From: Streptomyces sp. AV19
Lineage (GTDB): Bacteria > Actinomycetota > Actinomycetes > Streptomycetales > Streptomycetaceae
Direction of reading: 5' to 3'
NCBI RefSeq assembly: GCF_015999245.1
Contig: NZ_JAEAMR010000007.1
Location: forward strand, 1-64,000
Length of the DNA stretch: 64,000 nucleotides
The position numbers and the translations under genes were made by a program. The notes beneath the pieces were generated by a model. The model was not told where the DNA came from. It was given only the letters and a program-made list of their open reading frames with translations, and ran no database searches. This document shows positions 7,203 through 16,857 of the stretch, piece after piece; the stretch's first letter is position 1, and the number at the start of each line of letters is the position of its first letter.

Positions 7203-9105
7203 TCGAGCTCACGCATCGTCTGGGCCGCCCACAACTCATCGCACCGGCGGCGACCTTTACACGGGCCTTTGATGGATGGTCGGCCTCGATTGAGCTGCCC
7301 CGACTTTCGTAGCGGCCGGGTTGTGTGTTTTCAGGCGATGTTCGGGCCGCACGCGCCCCGGGTTGCACGCGGAGCGCCTCGGGGCGCGCGCGGCAGGCCC
7401 TGACGACCTGGTTGTCGAGGACGGGGGCGGGCAGCCGCGGGCCGCGGATCGCGGCGGCCTGTTCGCGGCCGGGGTGGGCGGCCGCGTACCGGCCGCGCGC
7501 GGCGGCGGCCCGCTGTGCGCCGGGCCGCCGCGGCGGGCCCGACGGCCGGACGGCCGCCGCCTGGAGGCGGACCGACACCTCCGCCAGCGCCTCGCCCGTC
7601 AGCCAGCGCGCCGCGGGCCCGGGGCGGCACCAGGTGAGCGCTGCCAGCGAGGCGTCCACCGCCCCGGCCGGCGCGTCGTTCACCGTCCCGGAGACCCCGG
7701 AGGCCAGGAGCCGGGCGGCCGCCTCCTCCAGCCCCTCGCGGGAGGACGTGCGCGCCAGCCGGCGCGCCGCCCGGTAGACCGTGAACGGGACGACCGCGGA
7801 CTGCGCCGCCGGTCCGGCCGCGCGGGCCAACGCCGTGACCGGGCGCAGCAGATGGCGTCTGCGGCGGCCCATCAGCAGGTCGGCCAGCCGGGCCGGATGG
7901 GCGTCCAGCACCTGGCGCGCGCCGTGCCCGGTGAGGTGGTCGGCGCTGCCCGCCGCGAGCCGGCGGCGGTGGCGTTCGGCGGTGACGAGGGCCGGTCCCG
8001 GCTCGTCGGTCAGCGGGCCGCTCATCAAGTCCGCGTAGGGCAGGGCCTCTTCGGCGGCCGCGACGACGATGTGACGCAGCCGGGGGTCGGCGGCCAGGGC
8101 GCGGGCCCGTTCCAGCTCGGACTCGCGCGTCCGGCCGCCCGCCACCAGGTCGTTGAAGGTGACGACGAGCAGCCGCTCGCCCGCCCCGGCGCCGTGCCCG
8201 GGCGGTGTGCCCGGCAGCCCGGGCAGCCCGGCGGCGAGCAGGGCCAGGGTGGCGGAGGCGCTGCCGCCGGAGAGGTCGGCGCCGATGCCGGGCGCCGGGA
8301 CGCCGCGCGCGGCCCGCCGGAAGGCCGGGCCCATGCCGGGCACGGGACCGGGGTCGCGCCCGCCGGGGAACCCCGCGGCGAAGTCCGGCGCGTGGCGCGG
8401 CGCGGCGAAACGGGTGCGTACCGCCTCGACGAGGGCGTCGCGCACGCCCTCGACCGCCTGCTGGGCGTCGGCCTCGGGGGCGGCGACGGCGAGCGAGGCG
8501 GTCGGTTCGTACCCCGTGATGTCGCGGGCACCGGCGCGTACCACCAGCGCGTGTCCCGGCGGCACGCGCCGCACGCCCGCGTAGGGCGTGCCGTCGCCCA
8601 GCGCCTCCGGGGAGTCGGGGCAGGCGAGCAGCGCGGCGAGGTACCCCACGTCGAGCTGGGCCTCGACGAGGTCGGCGAGCGGCAGGGCGGCGGTGGCGAA
8701 CGCCGTGCCGCCCGCCCAGGCCGTGTGGAAGACGGGCCGGGCGCCGGCCAGGTCGCCGGCGACCGTGATGCGGCGGCCGACCTGGGCGACGGCGGTGTAA
8801 CTGCCCGGCCAGGCGGTCAGATGGCGCAGCGCGCCGCCGCGCGCGGCGAGCAGCCCGGCGCGCAACTGGTCGTCGGCGGCGCCGCAGCGGCCGAGGACGG
8901 CGAGGCGGGTGACGAACGCGGAGCTTCCCGACGGGCCCGCCTCGGCGTGCACGACGCGCACCTCGTCGGGCCGCCAGTCGCCCACGGCCCACAGCGGATC
9001 GGGTTCCTCCCACAGGAGTTGGGCGCCCACGGGGTGGACCGCCGGCACGCCGCCCCCGGAACCGGCCCCGGAGGCGGTGCAGCTCCACCCCACCAACCAG
9101 CGCAT
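7195..9105 (-). pseudogene. Second lasso-type macrolactam cyclase, 3'-truncated
   Basis: The start ATG at 9105 follows GGAGG at 5-base spacing. Residues 1-190 are the glutaminase-like domain without the N-terminal Cys (MRWLVGWSC, AVLGRCGA, PGSYTAVAQVGRR). The ATP loop is LSGGSASATLALL (~278-290), where the usual SGGxDS Asp is Ala, as I recall for albusnodin-type cyclases. Similarity continues through APVLDNQVVRACRARPEALR and stops near 7345. The last ~50 residues (RTSPENTQPGRYESRG...) are unrelated, so ~100 C-terminal residues including the TKG loop are lost. It shares the PxLDN motif with the fragment at 2731-3451, so the two are not halves of one gene. No precursor is visible upstream. Confidence 0.75.
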
Positions 9106-9782
9106 CGCCGCCTCCACAGGCTGTGGACAACCATCGGGTAGCAGTCATCATGCACAGCGAGGCGGACGACGCGACATGGAACGGGCGACTCCTGATCACC
9201 CTCGGTACGCCAACTGTCCGTGGAACGGGACGAAATGGCGCCACGCCATGGCCCGTGCACACCCCATGCTGCCACGGTTGACGGCACATGAAACCGCTTC
9301 GGCGCGCGCACCGGACGCCCGGCAGGGCGGGCGCACGACCGGATTCGGCCGTTTTTCCGCACGGCGCGCCGACGGCGGCGACACGGGCGGCGACACCGCG
9401 AACTCCCCCGGGCGGACGGGGCGTTCAGGGCCCCGGCGACGGGCAACGGCGCAGTCCGGGAGGCACGAGCCGCACCTCCCGGACCGGTCCGCCGCCCGCG
9501 GGGAATGAGGCGACGGCTTCCCCCGGCCCACTGGATCCAGTACAGCGGGCCAACCCACGCGACAACCATGGAACCGCCCCGGCGATGGCGTGTACAAGGC
9601 GCACGGCGGGCGCACGGCCACACACAGCCGGAGCACGCGCCTCTCGATGCACGCGCATGCGGACCAGAATCCCGCCATCCGGGACAACGCCCCTTAACGG
9701 TCGGGATGTGGGGAACTACGCTGGGTTTACGAATGCCCCGCGCCTATGCCGGGGCGGGCATCGTTGTTGCCGAGGGGTGCGC
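9106..9782. other. 677-base gap: divergent intergenic region
   Basis: This space lies between the truncated cyclase (minus) and the NsdA-like regulator (plus). I see no convincing coding sequence or precursor peptide on either strand; open frames here lack family motifs and a plausible start. The region should hold the regulator promoter. TACGCT at 9718-9723 could be a -10 box, but no clear -35 partner was found. Confidence 0.5.
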
Positions 9783-11234
9783 ATGTCCAGGGAGCCACGC
9801 GGACCGAACGAGAAGCTGGGCACGGTCCTCGCTCTCGCGGGGATCAGCAACGCCGGTCTGGCCCGGAGGGTCAACGACCTCGGTGCGCAGCGGGGATTGA
9901 CGCTCCGGTACGACAAGACGTCGGTCGCGCGGTGGGTGTCGAAGGGCATGGTCCCGCAGGGTGCCGCGCCGCACCTCATCGCCGCGGCGATAGCGGGCAA
10001 GCTCGGCCGGCCGGTGCCGCTGCACGAGATCGGGCTCGCCGAGGCCGACCCGGCGCCCGAGGTGGGGCTGGCGTTCCCGCGCGATGTCGGCCAGGCGGTC
10101 CGCTCCGCCACCGAGCTCTACCGGCTGGATTCGGCCGGTCGCCGCGGGGGCGGCAGCATCTGGCAGAGTCTCGCCGGTTCGTTTTCCGTCAGCGCGTACT
10201 CGACCCCCGCCTCGCGCTGGCTGATAACCCCGGCCGACAGTTCGGTGGCCCGCGATCCCGAGCAGGTGGCCGGCGAGCGAGCCGCCGGCACCGTCCCGGA
10301 CTGCGGTTTACCGCAACGCGTCGGCCACAGCGACGTGGCCAAGCTCCGCGAGGCCGCGGGAGACGCCCGCCGGTGGGATTCCAAGTACGGCGGCGGCGAC
10401 TGGCGTTCGTCGATGGTGCCCGAGTGCCTGCGGGTGGACGCCGCCCCGCTGCTGCTGGGCTCGTACACCGACGAGGTGGGCCGCGCGCTCTTCGGCGCGA
10501 CGGCCGAACTCACCCGGCTGGCCGGGTGGATGGCCTTCGACACCGGCCAACAGGAGGCCGCCCAGCGCTACTACATCCAGGCCCTGCGGCTGGCCCGCGC
10601 CGCCGCCGACGTCCCCCTCGGCGGCTACGTGCTGGCCTCGATGAGCCTCCAGGCCACCTACCGCGGCTACGCGGACGAGGGCGTGGACCTCGCCCAGGCC
10701 GCCCTGGAGCGCAACCGCGGCCTGGCCACGGCCCGCACGATGAGCTTCTTCCGCCTCGTCGAGGCGCGCGCCCAGGCCAAGGCCGGCGACCAGCCGGCCT
10801 GCGGAACCGCGCTCAAGGCGGCCGAGGGCTGGCTGGAGCGGGCCCGCTCCGGCGACCCGGACCCGTCCTGGCTGGACTTCTACACCCAGGAACGGTTCGC
10901 CGCGGACGCCGCCGAGTGCTACCGCGATCTGCGCATGCCGCGGCAGGTGCAACGGTTCACCGAACAGGCGCTGTCGCGGCCCACGGAGGAGTTCGTGCGC
11001 TCGCACGGGCTGCGGCTGGTGGTCTCGGCCGTCGCCGAGCTGGAGTCGGGCAACCTCGACGCGGCCTGCGCGGCGGGGACGCGGGCGGTGGAGGTCGCGG
11101 GCCGGATCTCCTCGGCGCGCACCACGGAGTACGTCCGCGACCTGCTGCACCGGCTGGAGCCGTACGGCAACGAGCCGCGGGTGGTGGAGCTGCGGGAGCG
11201 GGCGCGGCCGTTGCTGATGGCGACGACGGCGTGA
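9783..11234 (+). CDS. NsdA/ORF1590-type sporulation and antibiotic regulator
   Basis: This 483-residue protein begins [20 protein letters not shown], then [16 protein letters not shown] and [15 protein letters not shown]. That is the Xre-like N-terminal domain of Streptomyces NsdA and S. griseus ORF1590. The rest is helical, TPR-like repeats ([40 protein letters not shown]). NsdA-type proteins repress sporulation and antibiotic production; ORF1590 affects sporulation. Which paralogue this is cannot be decided here. From memory the neighbours (lhgO to bldC) resemble the SCO4114-SCO4088 region of S. coelicolor, suggesting the ORF1590 orthologue. The ATG at 9783 is chosen because family similarity starts exactly there. 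Confidence 0.85.
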   Translation: MSREPRGPNEKLGTVLALAGISNAGLARRVNDLGAQRGLTLRYDKTSVARWVSKGMVPQGAAPHLIAAAIAGKLGRPVPLHEIGLAEADPAPEVGLAFPRDVGQAVRSATELYRLDSAGRRGGGSIWQSLAGSFSVSAYSTPASRWLITPADSSVARDPEQVAGERAAGTVPDCGLPQRVGHSDVAKLREAAGDARRWDSKYGGGDWRSSMVPECLRVDAAPLLLGSYTDEVGRALFGATAELTRLAGWMAFDTGQQEAAQRYYIQALRLARAAADVPLGGYVLASMSLQATYRGYADEGVDLAQAALERNRGLATARTMSFFRLVEARAQAKAGDQPACGTALKAAEGWLERARSGDPDPSWLDFYTQERFAADAAECYRDLRMPRQVQRFTEQALSRPTEEFVRSHGLRLVVSAVAELESGNLDAACAAGTRAVEVAGRISSARTTEYVRDLLHRLEPYGNEPRVVELRERARPLLMATTA

Positions 11235-11461
11235 GGGACGGGTGGAGGATGGTGTGAACCGGCCGGACACCTGACGTTCTCCGGGCCGTTCCCCTCCTCG
11301 TTCCCCGAGCCGTTCCCCCTGGTCCGACGATGTTTCGGCCCGCTGTCAGTGGCGCACGTCATCATAGGGACCGTGAGTCGGCGAGAGCGGGGACCGGCGG
11401 TGGGTGCTGTCGGTGCGGTCGGTGCGGTGAGTCGCGGGGATCGGTGCGGGGAGGTGACCCA

Positions 11462-12682
11462 ATGACGGCGTACGACGCGGCGTACGACTGTGACGTGCTG
11501 GTGATCGGGGGCGGCATCGTCGGCCTGTCGACGGCCTACGCGATCACGCGCGCCGCGCCGGGCACGAGCGTCGTCGTGCTGGAGAAGGAGCGCGGCCCGG
11601 CCCGCCACCAGACAGGGCGCAACAGCGGGGTGATCCACAGCGGGATCTACTACCGGCCCGGTTCGTTCAAGGCGCGGTTCGCGGTGCAGGGCGCGGCGGA
11701 GATGGTGAAGTTCTGCACCGAGCACGGCCTGCCCCACGAGGTCACCGGCAAGCTCGTCGTCGCCACGGACCACGCCGAACTGCCCCGTCTGCACGCCCTC
11801 GTCCAGCGCGGCCGGGAGAACGGCATTCCGGTACGGGAGTTGGGGCGGGCCCAGATAGCCGAGTTCGAGCCGGAGGTGCGCGGCATCGGCGCCATCCACG
11901 TCGGCACCACGGGTGTCTGCGACTACGGCGCGGTCGCCGCGTGCCTGGCCCGGCTCGCCGAGGACGCGGGGGCCTCGGTGCGGTACGGGGCGGAGGCCCG
12001 CGTCATCGGCCGGCGCGGGCCGGCGGTCGCGGTGCGCACGGCGGACGGCTCGGTGCTCCGGGCCCGCGCCCTGGTCAACTGCGCGGGCCTGCACAGCGAC
12101 CGGATAGCGCGGCTGGCGGGCGACGACCCGGGCATGCGGATCGTCCCCTTCCGGGGGGAGTACTACGAGCTCGCGCCCGCCGCCCGGGGCCTGGTCCGCG
12201 GCCTGGTCTACCCGGTGCCCGACCCGGCCTTCCCCTTCCTCGGGGTCCACCTCACCCGGGGCGTCGACGGCCAGGTCCACATAGGACCGAACGCGGTGCC
12301 CGCCCTGGCCCGCGAGGGGTACGCGTGGCGGACGGTGCGCCCCGCGGAGCTGGCCGGCACGGCCGCCTTCCCCGGCGCCTGGCGGCTCGCCCGCCGCCAC
12401 TGGCGCTACGGCGCGGACGAGATCCGCCGTTCGCTCTCCAAGCCCGCCTTCACCGCCGCGGTCCAGCGCCTGCTCCCCGGCGTGACCGCCGACGACCTGA
12501 TACCCGCCCCGTCCGGGGTCCGCGCCCAGGCGGTGCTGCGGGACGGGACGCTGGTGGACGACTTCCTCTTCGCGGGCTCGCCGCGCATGGTGCACGTGCT
12601 GAACGCACCGTCGCCGGCGGCGACGGCGTCGCTGCCGATCGGGCGGGAGGTGGCGCGGAGGGTGCTGGCGGAGCTGCGCTGA
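11462..12682 (+). CDS. lhgO: L-2-hydroxyglutarate oxidase
   Basis: This 406-residue FAD enzyme of the DAO family oxidises L-2-hydroxyglutarate to 2-oxoglutarate, passing electrons to oxygen or quinone. The Rossmann dinucleotide motif is VLVIGGGIVGLSTAYAI. Family landmarks are KERGPARHQTGRNSGVIHSG, FRGEYYEL, FPFLGVHLTR and a C-terminal VLNAPSPAATASLPIG that closes the FAD site. The ATG at 11462 has GGGAGGTG eight bases upstream. It is followed 43 bases later by trmB; that gene seems to have its own promoter. Confidence 0.9.
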   Translation: MTAYDAAYDCDVLVIGGGIVGLSTAYAITRAAPGTSVVVLEKERGPARHQTGRNSGVIHSGIYYRPGSFKARFAVQGAAEMVKFCTEHGLPHEVTGKLVVATDHAELPRLHALVQRGRENGIPVRELGRAQIAEFEPEVRGIGAIHVGTTGVCDYGAVAACLARLAEDAGASVRYGAEARVIGRRGPAVAVRTADGSVLRARALVNCAGLHSDRIARLAGDDPGMRIVPFRGEYYELAPAARGLVRGLVYPVPDPAFPFLGVHLTRGVDGQVHIGPNAVPALAREGYAWRTVRPAELAGTAAFPGAWRLARRHWRYGADEIRRSLSKPAFTAAVQRLLPGVTADDLIPAPSGVRAQAVLRDGTLVDDFLFAGSPRMVHVLNAPSPAATASLPIGREVARRVLAELR

Positions 12683-12725
12683 GGGCTGGGGAGTGCTCCT
12701 GGCACGCCCGTACTATGGAAGAACT

Positions 12726-13514
12726 GTGCCCGAGAACCAGACCTCCCCCGCCGCCGTACCGGCCCAGGCCCACCCCCGCGCCCGCCGGGAACCGATGTTC
12801 CCCGACGGCCCGGCCCCGGACCCGGCCGGCTCGCACCACGAGCGCCGCATCCGCTCCTTCCAGCCGCGCCGCAGCCGCGTCACGACCGGACAGGGCGAGG
12901 CACTGCGCCGCCTGTGGCCCAAGTGGGGCCTGGACATCGACGGCCTGAGCAAGATCGACCTCGGCGAGCTCTTCGGCGACCCCGCCCTGCCCGTCGTCCT
13001 GGAGATCGGCTTCGGCATGGGCGAGGCGACGGCGCAGATGGCCGCGGCCGACCCCGGCACCGGCATCCTCGGCTGCGACGTGCACACCCCCGGCCAGGGC
13101 AACCTGCTCGCCCTCGCCGAGCGGAACGGCCTGACCAACGTCCGGGTCGCCAACGGCGACGCGATCATCCTCCTCCGCGAGATGCTCGCCCCGGACTCGC
13201 TCGCGGGCATCCGCGTCTACTTCCCGGACCCCTGGCCCAAGAAGCGCCACCACAAGCGCCGCCTGATCCAGCCCGAGTTCCTGGCCCTGGCGGCGACCCG
13301 CCTCGCGCCGGGCGCGCTCCTGCACTGCGCGACGGACTGGGAGCCATACGCCGAGCAGATGCTGGAGGTCCTGACCGCGGCCCCCGGCTTCGAGAACACC
13401 CAGCCCGACGGCGGCTTCGCCCCGCGCCCCGACTTCCGCCCGCTGACCCGCTTCGAGGGCCAGGGCCTGGACAAGGGCCATGTGGTCCACGACCTGCTGT
13501 TCCGCCGCGTCTAA
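12726..13514 (+). CDS. trmB: tRNA (guanine-N7-)-methyltransferase
   Basis: This 262-residue protein places m7G46 in the tRNA variable loop using SAM. SAM motif EIGFGMGEATAQMA, GCDVHTPGQGN and the family signature YFPDPWPKKRHHKRR are all present, as are the C-terminal THFEG-like residues (PLTRFEGQG). An N-terminal ~45-residue Pro-rich extension (VPENQTSPAAVPAQAH...) is typical of actinobacterial copies. The GTG start at 12726 is preceded by GGAAGAA. TACTAT nine bases upstream of the start is a likely -10, suggesting a very short leader. Confidence 0.93.
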   Translation: MPENQTSPAAVPAQAHPRARREPMFPDGPAPDPAGSHHERRIRSFQPRRSRVTTGQGEALRRLWPKWGLDIDGLSKIDLGELFGDPALPVVLEIGFGMGEATAQMAAADPGTGILGCDVHTPGQGNLLALAERNGLTNVRVANGDAIILLREMLAPDSLAGIRVYFPDPWPKKRHHKRRLIQPEFLALAATRLAPGALLHCATDWEPYAEQMLEVLTAAPGFENTQPDGGFAPRPDFRPLTRFEGQGLDKGHVVHDLLFRRV

Positions 13515-13542
13515 ACCCGTTCACCCCCCGTGCGCCCTTGGC

Positions 13543-13548
13543 TAGGGT
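13543..13548 (+). promoter_or_regulatory. -10 box (TAGGGT) for a leaderless prsW transcript
   Basis: TAGGGT ends six bases before the GTG start codon at 13555, the spacing that places the transcription start on the G of the start codon. No ribosome binding site precedes the gene. Confidence 0.5.
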
Positions 13549-13554
13549 CAACGG

Positions 13555-14907
13555 GTGCATGAGTCCCAGCAACGGCCCGCGACAGCGGGCCCCATACCCA
13601 CGCCGCCCGCCCCGGCCTTCCGGCACTACCGCCCCCGCCGCGCGCTCTGGGACAACAAGGCAGTACGCGCCGGAACGGTCGCGCTCCTCCTGGCCCTCTG
13701 CGGCCTGCTGATCCTCGCCCTGGTCCGCGAACAGACGGGCACCCCCGGCTTCCTGGTGGGCCTGGGCCTGGCGGTCCTCCCGGTCCCGCTGCTGATAGCC
13801 GCCTTCCGCTGGATGGACCGAGTAGAACCAAAACCCTGGAAGAACCTGATCTTCGCCTTCGCCTGGGGCGCCTGCGCGGCGACGCTGGTGGCCCTCCTCG
13901 CGAACGGCTACGCCACGAAGTGGCTCATGAACACGATCGACATCGCCCACCGCGAGGAGGCGAGCTCCTTCGGCGCGACGTTCGTGGCCCCGGTGGTCGA
14001 GGAGTCCGCGAAAGCCGCGGCCGTCCTCCTCCTCTACCTCTACCGCCGCCGCGACTTCAACGGCATCGTCGACGGCGTGGTGATCGCCGGAATCACGGCC
14101 ACCGGCTTCGCCTTCACGGAAAACATCCTCTACTTGGGCAACGCCTACGCCTCCGACCAGTCCTTCGGCGCTTCGGGCTTTACGACCACCGCAGGCACGT
14201 TCGTCGTCCGCGTCCTGATGTCCCCCTTCGCCCACCCCCTCTTCACATCAATGACGGGCCTGGGCTTCGGCATAGCGGCCACACTCCCCGCCCACCGCCG
14301 CGCACTCCGCGCCCTGGTCCCCTTCGTCGGCCTCCTGACCGCGATGGTCCTCCACGGCGTCTGGAACGGCTCCGCCTCCCTCCCCGGCCTCGGCTTCCTC
14401 ATCGTCTACGCCCTCTTCATGGTCCCGGTCTTCGGCACCCTGACCTGGCTGACGATCTGGTCCCGCCAGACAGAACTCCGCACGATCCGGGCGCATCTAC
14501 CGGAGTACCAGGCGGCGGGCTGGCTGACCCCGCCGGAGCCGCTGGCTCTGTCATCAATGCGGGCGCGCGCAATCGCCCGGGACGTGGCAAAGCGAGCGGG
14601 CGGGCCGGGGGCGGCGCGGACGGTGGCGGAGTACATCTCGTTCGCGACGTCGTTGGCGTTCCTGCGGCAGCGGGCGTACGCGGGCCGACTTGAGCCGGAC
14701 TTCGCGGCGCGGGAGCAGGAACTGCTGCATCATCTGTGGCAGCGGAAGGGCGTAGCCCAACCTGCGCTGGAGCGGGCGTCGTTGTCGTTGGTCCGGCCGA
14801 CAATGACAGCGCCGTCGGCGCCATGCGGGATGCCTCCGGCGTACGGCCCTGCTGCTGCACCCGGCTGGCAGAGTTCCGGACCGCATGGCCCCGGACGGTA
14901 TCAGTGA
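13555..14907 (+). CDS. prsW: PrsW-family intramembrane metalloprotease
   Basis: This 450-residue polytopic membrane protein has about eight hydrophobic segments between residues 40 and 310. PrsW signatures are VVEESAKAAAVLL (the EExxK motif), TGFAFTENILYL (FxxxEN), SPFAHPLFTSM and MVLHGVWNGSA, which supply the metal-binding Glu and His residues. In Bacillus PrsW starts cleavage of an anti-sigma factor; the actinobacterial substrate is unknown. The hydrophilic C-terminal ~130 residues are probably cytoplasmic. The GTG start has no Shine-Dalgarno sequence but an ideally placed -10, so it is probably leaderless. The gene continues the plus-strand run from lhgO and trmB. Confidence 0.85.
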   Translation: MHESQQRPATAGPIPTPPAPAFRHYRPRRALWDNKAVRAGTVALLLALCGLLILALVREQTGTPGFLVGLGLAVLPVPLLIAAFRWMDRVEPKPWKNLIFAFAWGACAATLVALLANGYATKWLMNTIDIAHREEASSFGATFVAPVVEESAKAAAVLLLYLYRRRDFNGIVDGVVIAGITATGFAFTENILYLGNAYASDQSFGASGFTTTAGTFVVRVLMSPFAHPLFTSMTGLGFGIAATLPAHRRALRALVPFVGLLTAMVLHGVWNGSASLPGLGFLIVYALFMVPVFGTLTWLTIWSRQTELRTIRAHLPEYQAAGWLTPPEPLALSSMRARAIARDVAKRAGGPGAARTVAEYISFATSLAFLRQRAYAGRLEPDFAAREQELLHHLWQRKGVAQPALERASLSLVRPTMTAPSAPCGMPPAYGPAAAPGWQSSGPHGPGRYQ

Positions 14908-14953
14908 CACTCTGCGCCCCAGGTGACGCGCTCAGCCACACCGCAAGCAGCAC

Positions 14954-14959
14954 TATCCT
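14954..14959 (+). promoter_or_regulatory. -10 box (TATCCT) for a leaderless vsr transcript
   Basis: TATCCT is followed by CAGAACT and then the GTG start at 14967, so transcription would begin at or next to the start codon. vsr therefore appears to be transcribed independently of the convergent methyltransferase operon. Confidence 0.45.
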
Positions 14960-14966
14960 CAGAACT

Positions 14967-15428
14967 GTGGCTGACGAGACCGACTGGACACCACCTGAAG
15001 GATCTTGGGCTTCGTCGGCTGCGCGCCGCCGCAACATGCAGGCGATTCGCAGCCGAGACACCAAACCCGAGCACCTGATCCGGCGCTTGGTGCACGCCCA
15101 AGGCCTGCGCTACCGCGTAGCAGCGAGACCACTACCCGAGCTACGCCGGACAGCGGACCTCGTCTTCCGCCCCGCCAAGGTCGCAGTGTTCATCGACGGC
15201 TGCTACTGGCATGGGTGTCCGGAGCACTACGTAGCTCCCCGAACAAACCCCGGCTACTGGTCGGACAAGGTCGCTCGTAATATGGCGCGCGACCGGGATA
15301 CGGACAAGCAACTGATCGCTGCGGGTTGGTTCGTGCTCCGTTTCTGGGAGCACGAACCATCAGGCCTCTGCGCCGATAAGATCGCGGCTACGGTCCTGGC
15401 CCGCCGCGCGACCCTCAGGAGCCCTTGA
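14967..15428 (+). CDS. vsr: Very short patch repair (Vsr) endonuclease
   Basis: This 153-residue protein has the Vsr fold: MQAIRSRDTKPEHLIRRL at the N-terminus, then the nuclease core TADLVFRPAKVAVFIDGCYW, WHGCPEHY, and NPGYWSDKVARNMARDRDTD. The catalytic Asp (TADLVF) and zinc-site Cys/His residues (DGCYWHGCPEH) are present. Vsr nicks at T:G mismatches left by 5-methylcytosine deamination and is normally partnered with a C5-methyltransferase. Here the partner is the convergent methyltransferase gene, whose 3' end overlaps vsr by 69 nt. A defensive nuclease role is possible because no other intact nuclease is visible in the island. Confidence 0.92.
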   Translation: MADETDWTPPEGSWASSAARRRNMQAIRSRDTKPEHLIRRLVHAQGLRYRVAARPLPELRRTADLVFRPAKVAVFIDGCYWHGCPEHYVAPRTNPGYWSDKVARNMARDRDTDKQLIAAGWFVLRFWEHEPSGLCADKIAATVLARRATLRSP

Positions 15429-16733
15429 GGCTGGCACGACAACGTTCCCGGGCATATCGCCTGTCGCGCCCCCAGCCTGGCCTTCCATCACATAGTCCTT
15501 GAGCAATTCTTCGCGTCGATCCGGGCGAAGCACTGCGGCAATAGCACGACCAATCGCCTCAGCTACCGGCGGAGGAAAAGCGTTACCGACTTGCCGATAA
15601 CGCGCCGTCTTCCGGCCCTTAAATCGCCACTGATCAGGGAATCCTTGGATCTTTGCAGCCTGCTGAACGGTGAGCATCGGCCCGACCGGCCGGAAGAGAT
15701 CGCGCTCCGGATTCCGTTCATCGTCCGTGTCATCATTGGCAACGCCTGTGGCGTCAACCCCCATAGCGGCCCACGCTTTTTTGGCACGACTTGGCCCCAA
15801 GTCAGCTCCGCCATGCTTCTTTGAGCCGCCCACCAGCGTCGGCGCTACGCCATCCGTGGCATTAGTTTTGGCCTTGTCAGCACTTGTGCGCCAGTCATCG
15901 AAAACATCCTGCCCGGTCCGCTCGTCAGGGCCTGCAATCTCACCCTTGAAGTTCTTGTCCCAGAACACCTTGCAACGGTCCAGCATCGACTGCTCAAGAG
16001 CTTCCAAGACAGGCATGACGCCTCGCCTGCTTTGCTTCGGCCAAACAAAGCGTTCAGCGCCTTCAACCCGCTCATGGAAGGCCACGAGAATGGCCCTAGG
16101 ACGAAGTTGCGGCACGCCAAAATCTCGCGCCTCAACTTTCCGCCAAACACTCCTCATAACTTCATCTTGAGCCTCGGGCGACAACTCCTCAGGCACTTCA
16201 GGCACGACATACCCAAGACGCCGAAGCTCGTCAAGGATCCACCTGCGGTACTCAATAAACACAGCCGGTGGCTCAAGGATGCCGCGGACATTCTCAATCA
16301 TGACGGCGTTTGGCCGCACCTCTTCAACGATTTTAAGCATGTCCGGAAAAAGGTCACGCTCATCGTCAGCCCCAAGCTGCTTCCCAGCCAGGGAGAACGG
16401 CGGGCAGGGAACACCACCAGCCAGAAGATCCACCCTCGACTGAGGATTAGCCCCAAGTCGGGTAAACGCTTCACCAAGATTCTCATAGACGCCAGAAGAG
16501 AGGAATTCCTTGACGTCCATGGGCTTGAGTGCGTCAGCGCGCTCCTTATCCCAACCGGGCCACTGGACCACATTCTCCTTGAGAGTGTTGACCGCGTGTT
16601 GGTCCCACTCAACCAGGGCGAGATGCCCGAAATGCGCGTTGTGCAACCCCACAGCCTGCCCGCCGGCGCCAGCGCAGATCTCGATCGAGGTCAACGGCTC
16701 AGTCTCTGGGGCTACTCGGCCGCTAACGCTCAT
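15360..16733 (-). CDS. dcm: DNA C5-cytosine methyltransferase
   Basis: This 457-residue enzyme shows the canonical m5C motifs: SAM motif I SIEICAGAGGQAVGL, motif IV with catalytic Cys110 (GGVPCPPFSLAGKQ), motif VI ENV (147-149), motif VIII QLRPRA (209-214) and motif X YRQVGNAFPPPVAEAIG. The target-recognition region lies between VIII and IX and does not reveal the target sequence. ATG at 16733 follows AGGAGG, deciding the start against a frame open 53 codons further upstream. It is the last gene of the helicase operon, after a 125-base gap that may hold its own promoter. The 3' end overlaps vsr tail-to-tail. GC content is visibly lower than in the flanking core genes. Confidence 0.93.
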   Translation of the reverse strand: MSVSGRVAPETEPLTSIEICAGAGGQAVGLHNAHFGHLALVEWDQHAVNTLKENVVQWPGWDKERADALKPMDVKEFLSSGVYENLGEAFTRLGANPQSRVDLLAGGVPCPPFSLAGKQLGADDERDLFPDMLKIVEEVRPNAVMIENVRGILEPPAVFIEYRRWILDELRRLGYVVPEVPEELSPEAQDEVMRSVWRKVEARDFGVPQLRPRAILVAFHERVEGAERFVWPKQSRRGVMPVLEALEQSMLDRCKVFWDKNFKGEIAGPDERTGQDVFDDWRTSADKAKTNATDGVAPTLVGGSKKHGGADLGPSRAKKAWAAMGVDATGVANDDTDDERNPERDLFRPVGPMLTVQQAAKIQGFPDQWRFKGRKTARYRQVGNAFPPPVAEAIGRAIAAVLRPDRREELLKDYVMEGQAGGATGDMPGNVVVPASRAPEGRAAGQDRSRDLIGAEA

Positions 16734-16857
16734 CGGCACGCTCCTCCTGGTACGACGGACACAGATGCCCAAGTCTCGCAGAACCCCGTACCAGGAGTCT
16801 CGCTGCCACCACCGATACTGCACCCGGCAGGGGCCACGCTGCGTGCGAAAGATCGCT

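Noticed and set aside
9118..9290. Possible lasso precursor peptide upstream of the second cyclase
   Set aside because: All three minus-strand frames were read; none has a leader with the conserved Thr before a Gly/Ala/Ser core start and a ring Asp/Glu at position 7-9.
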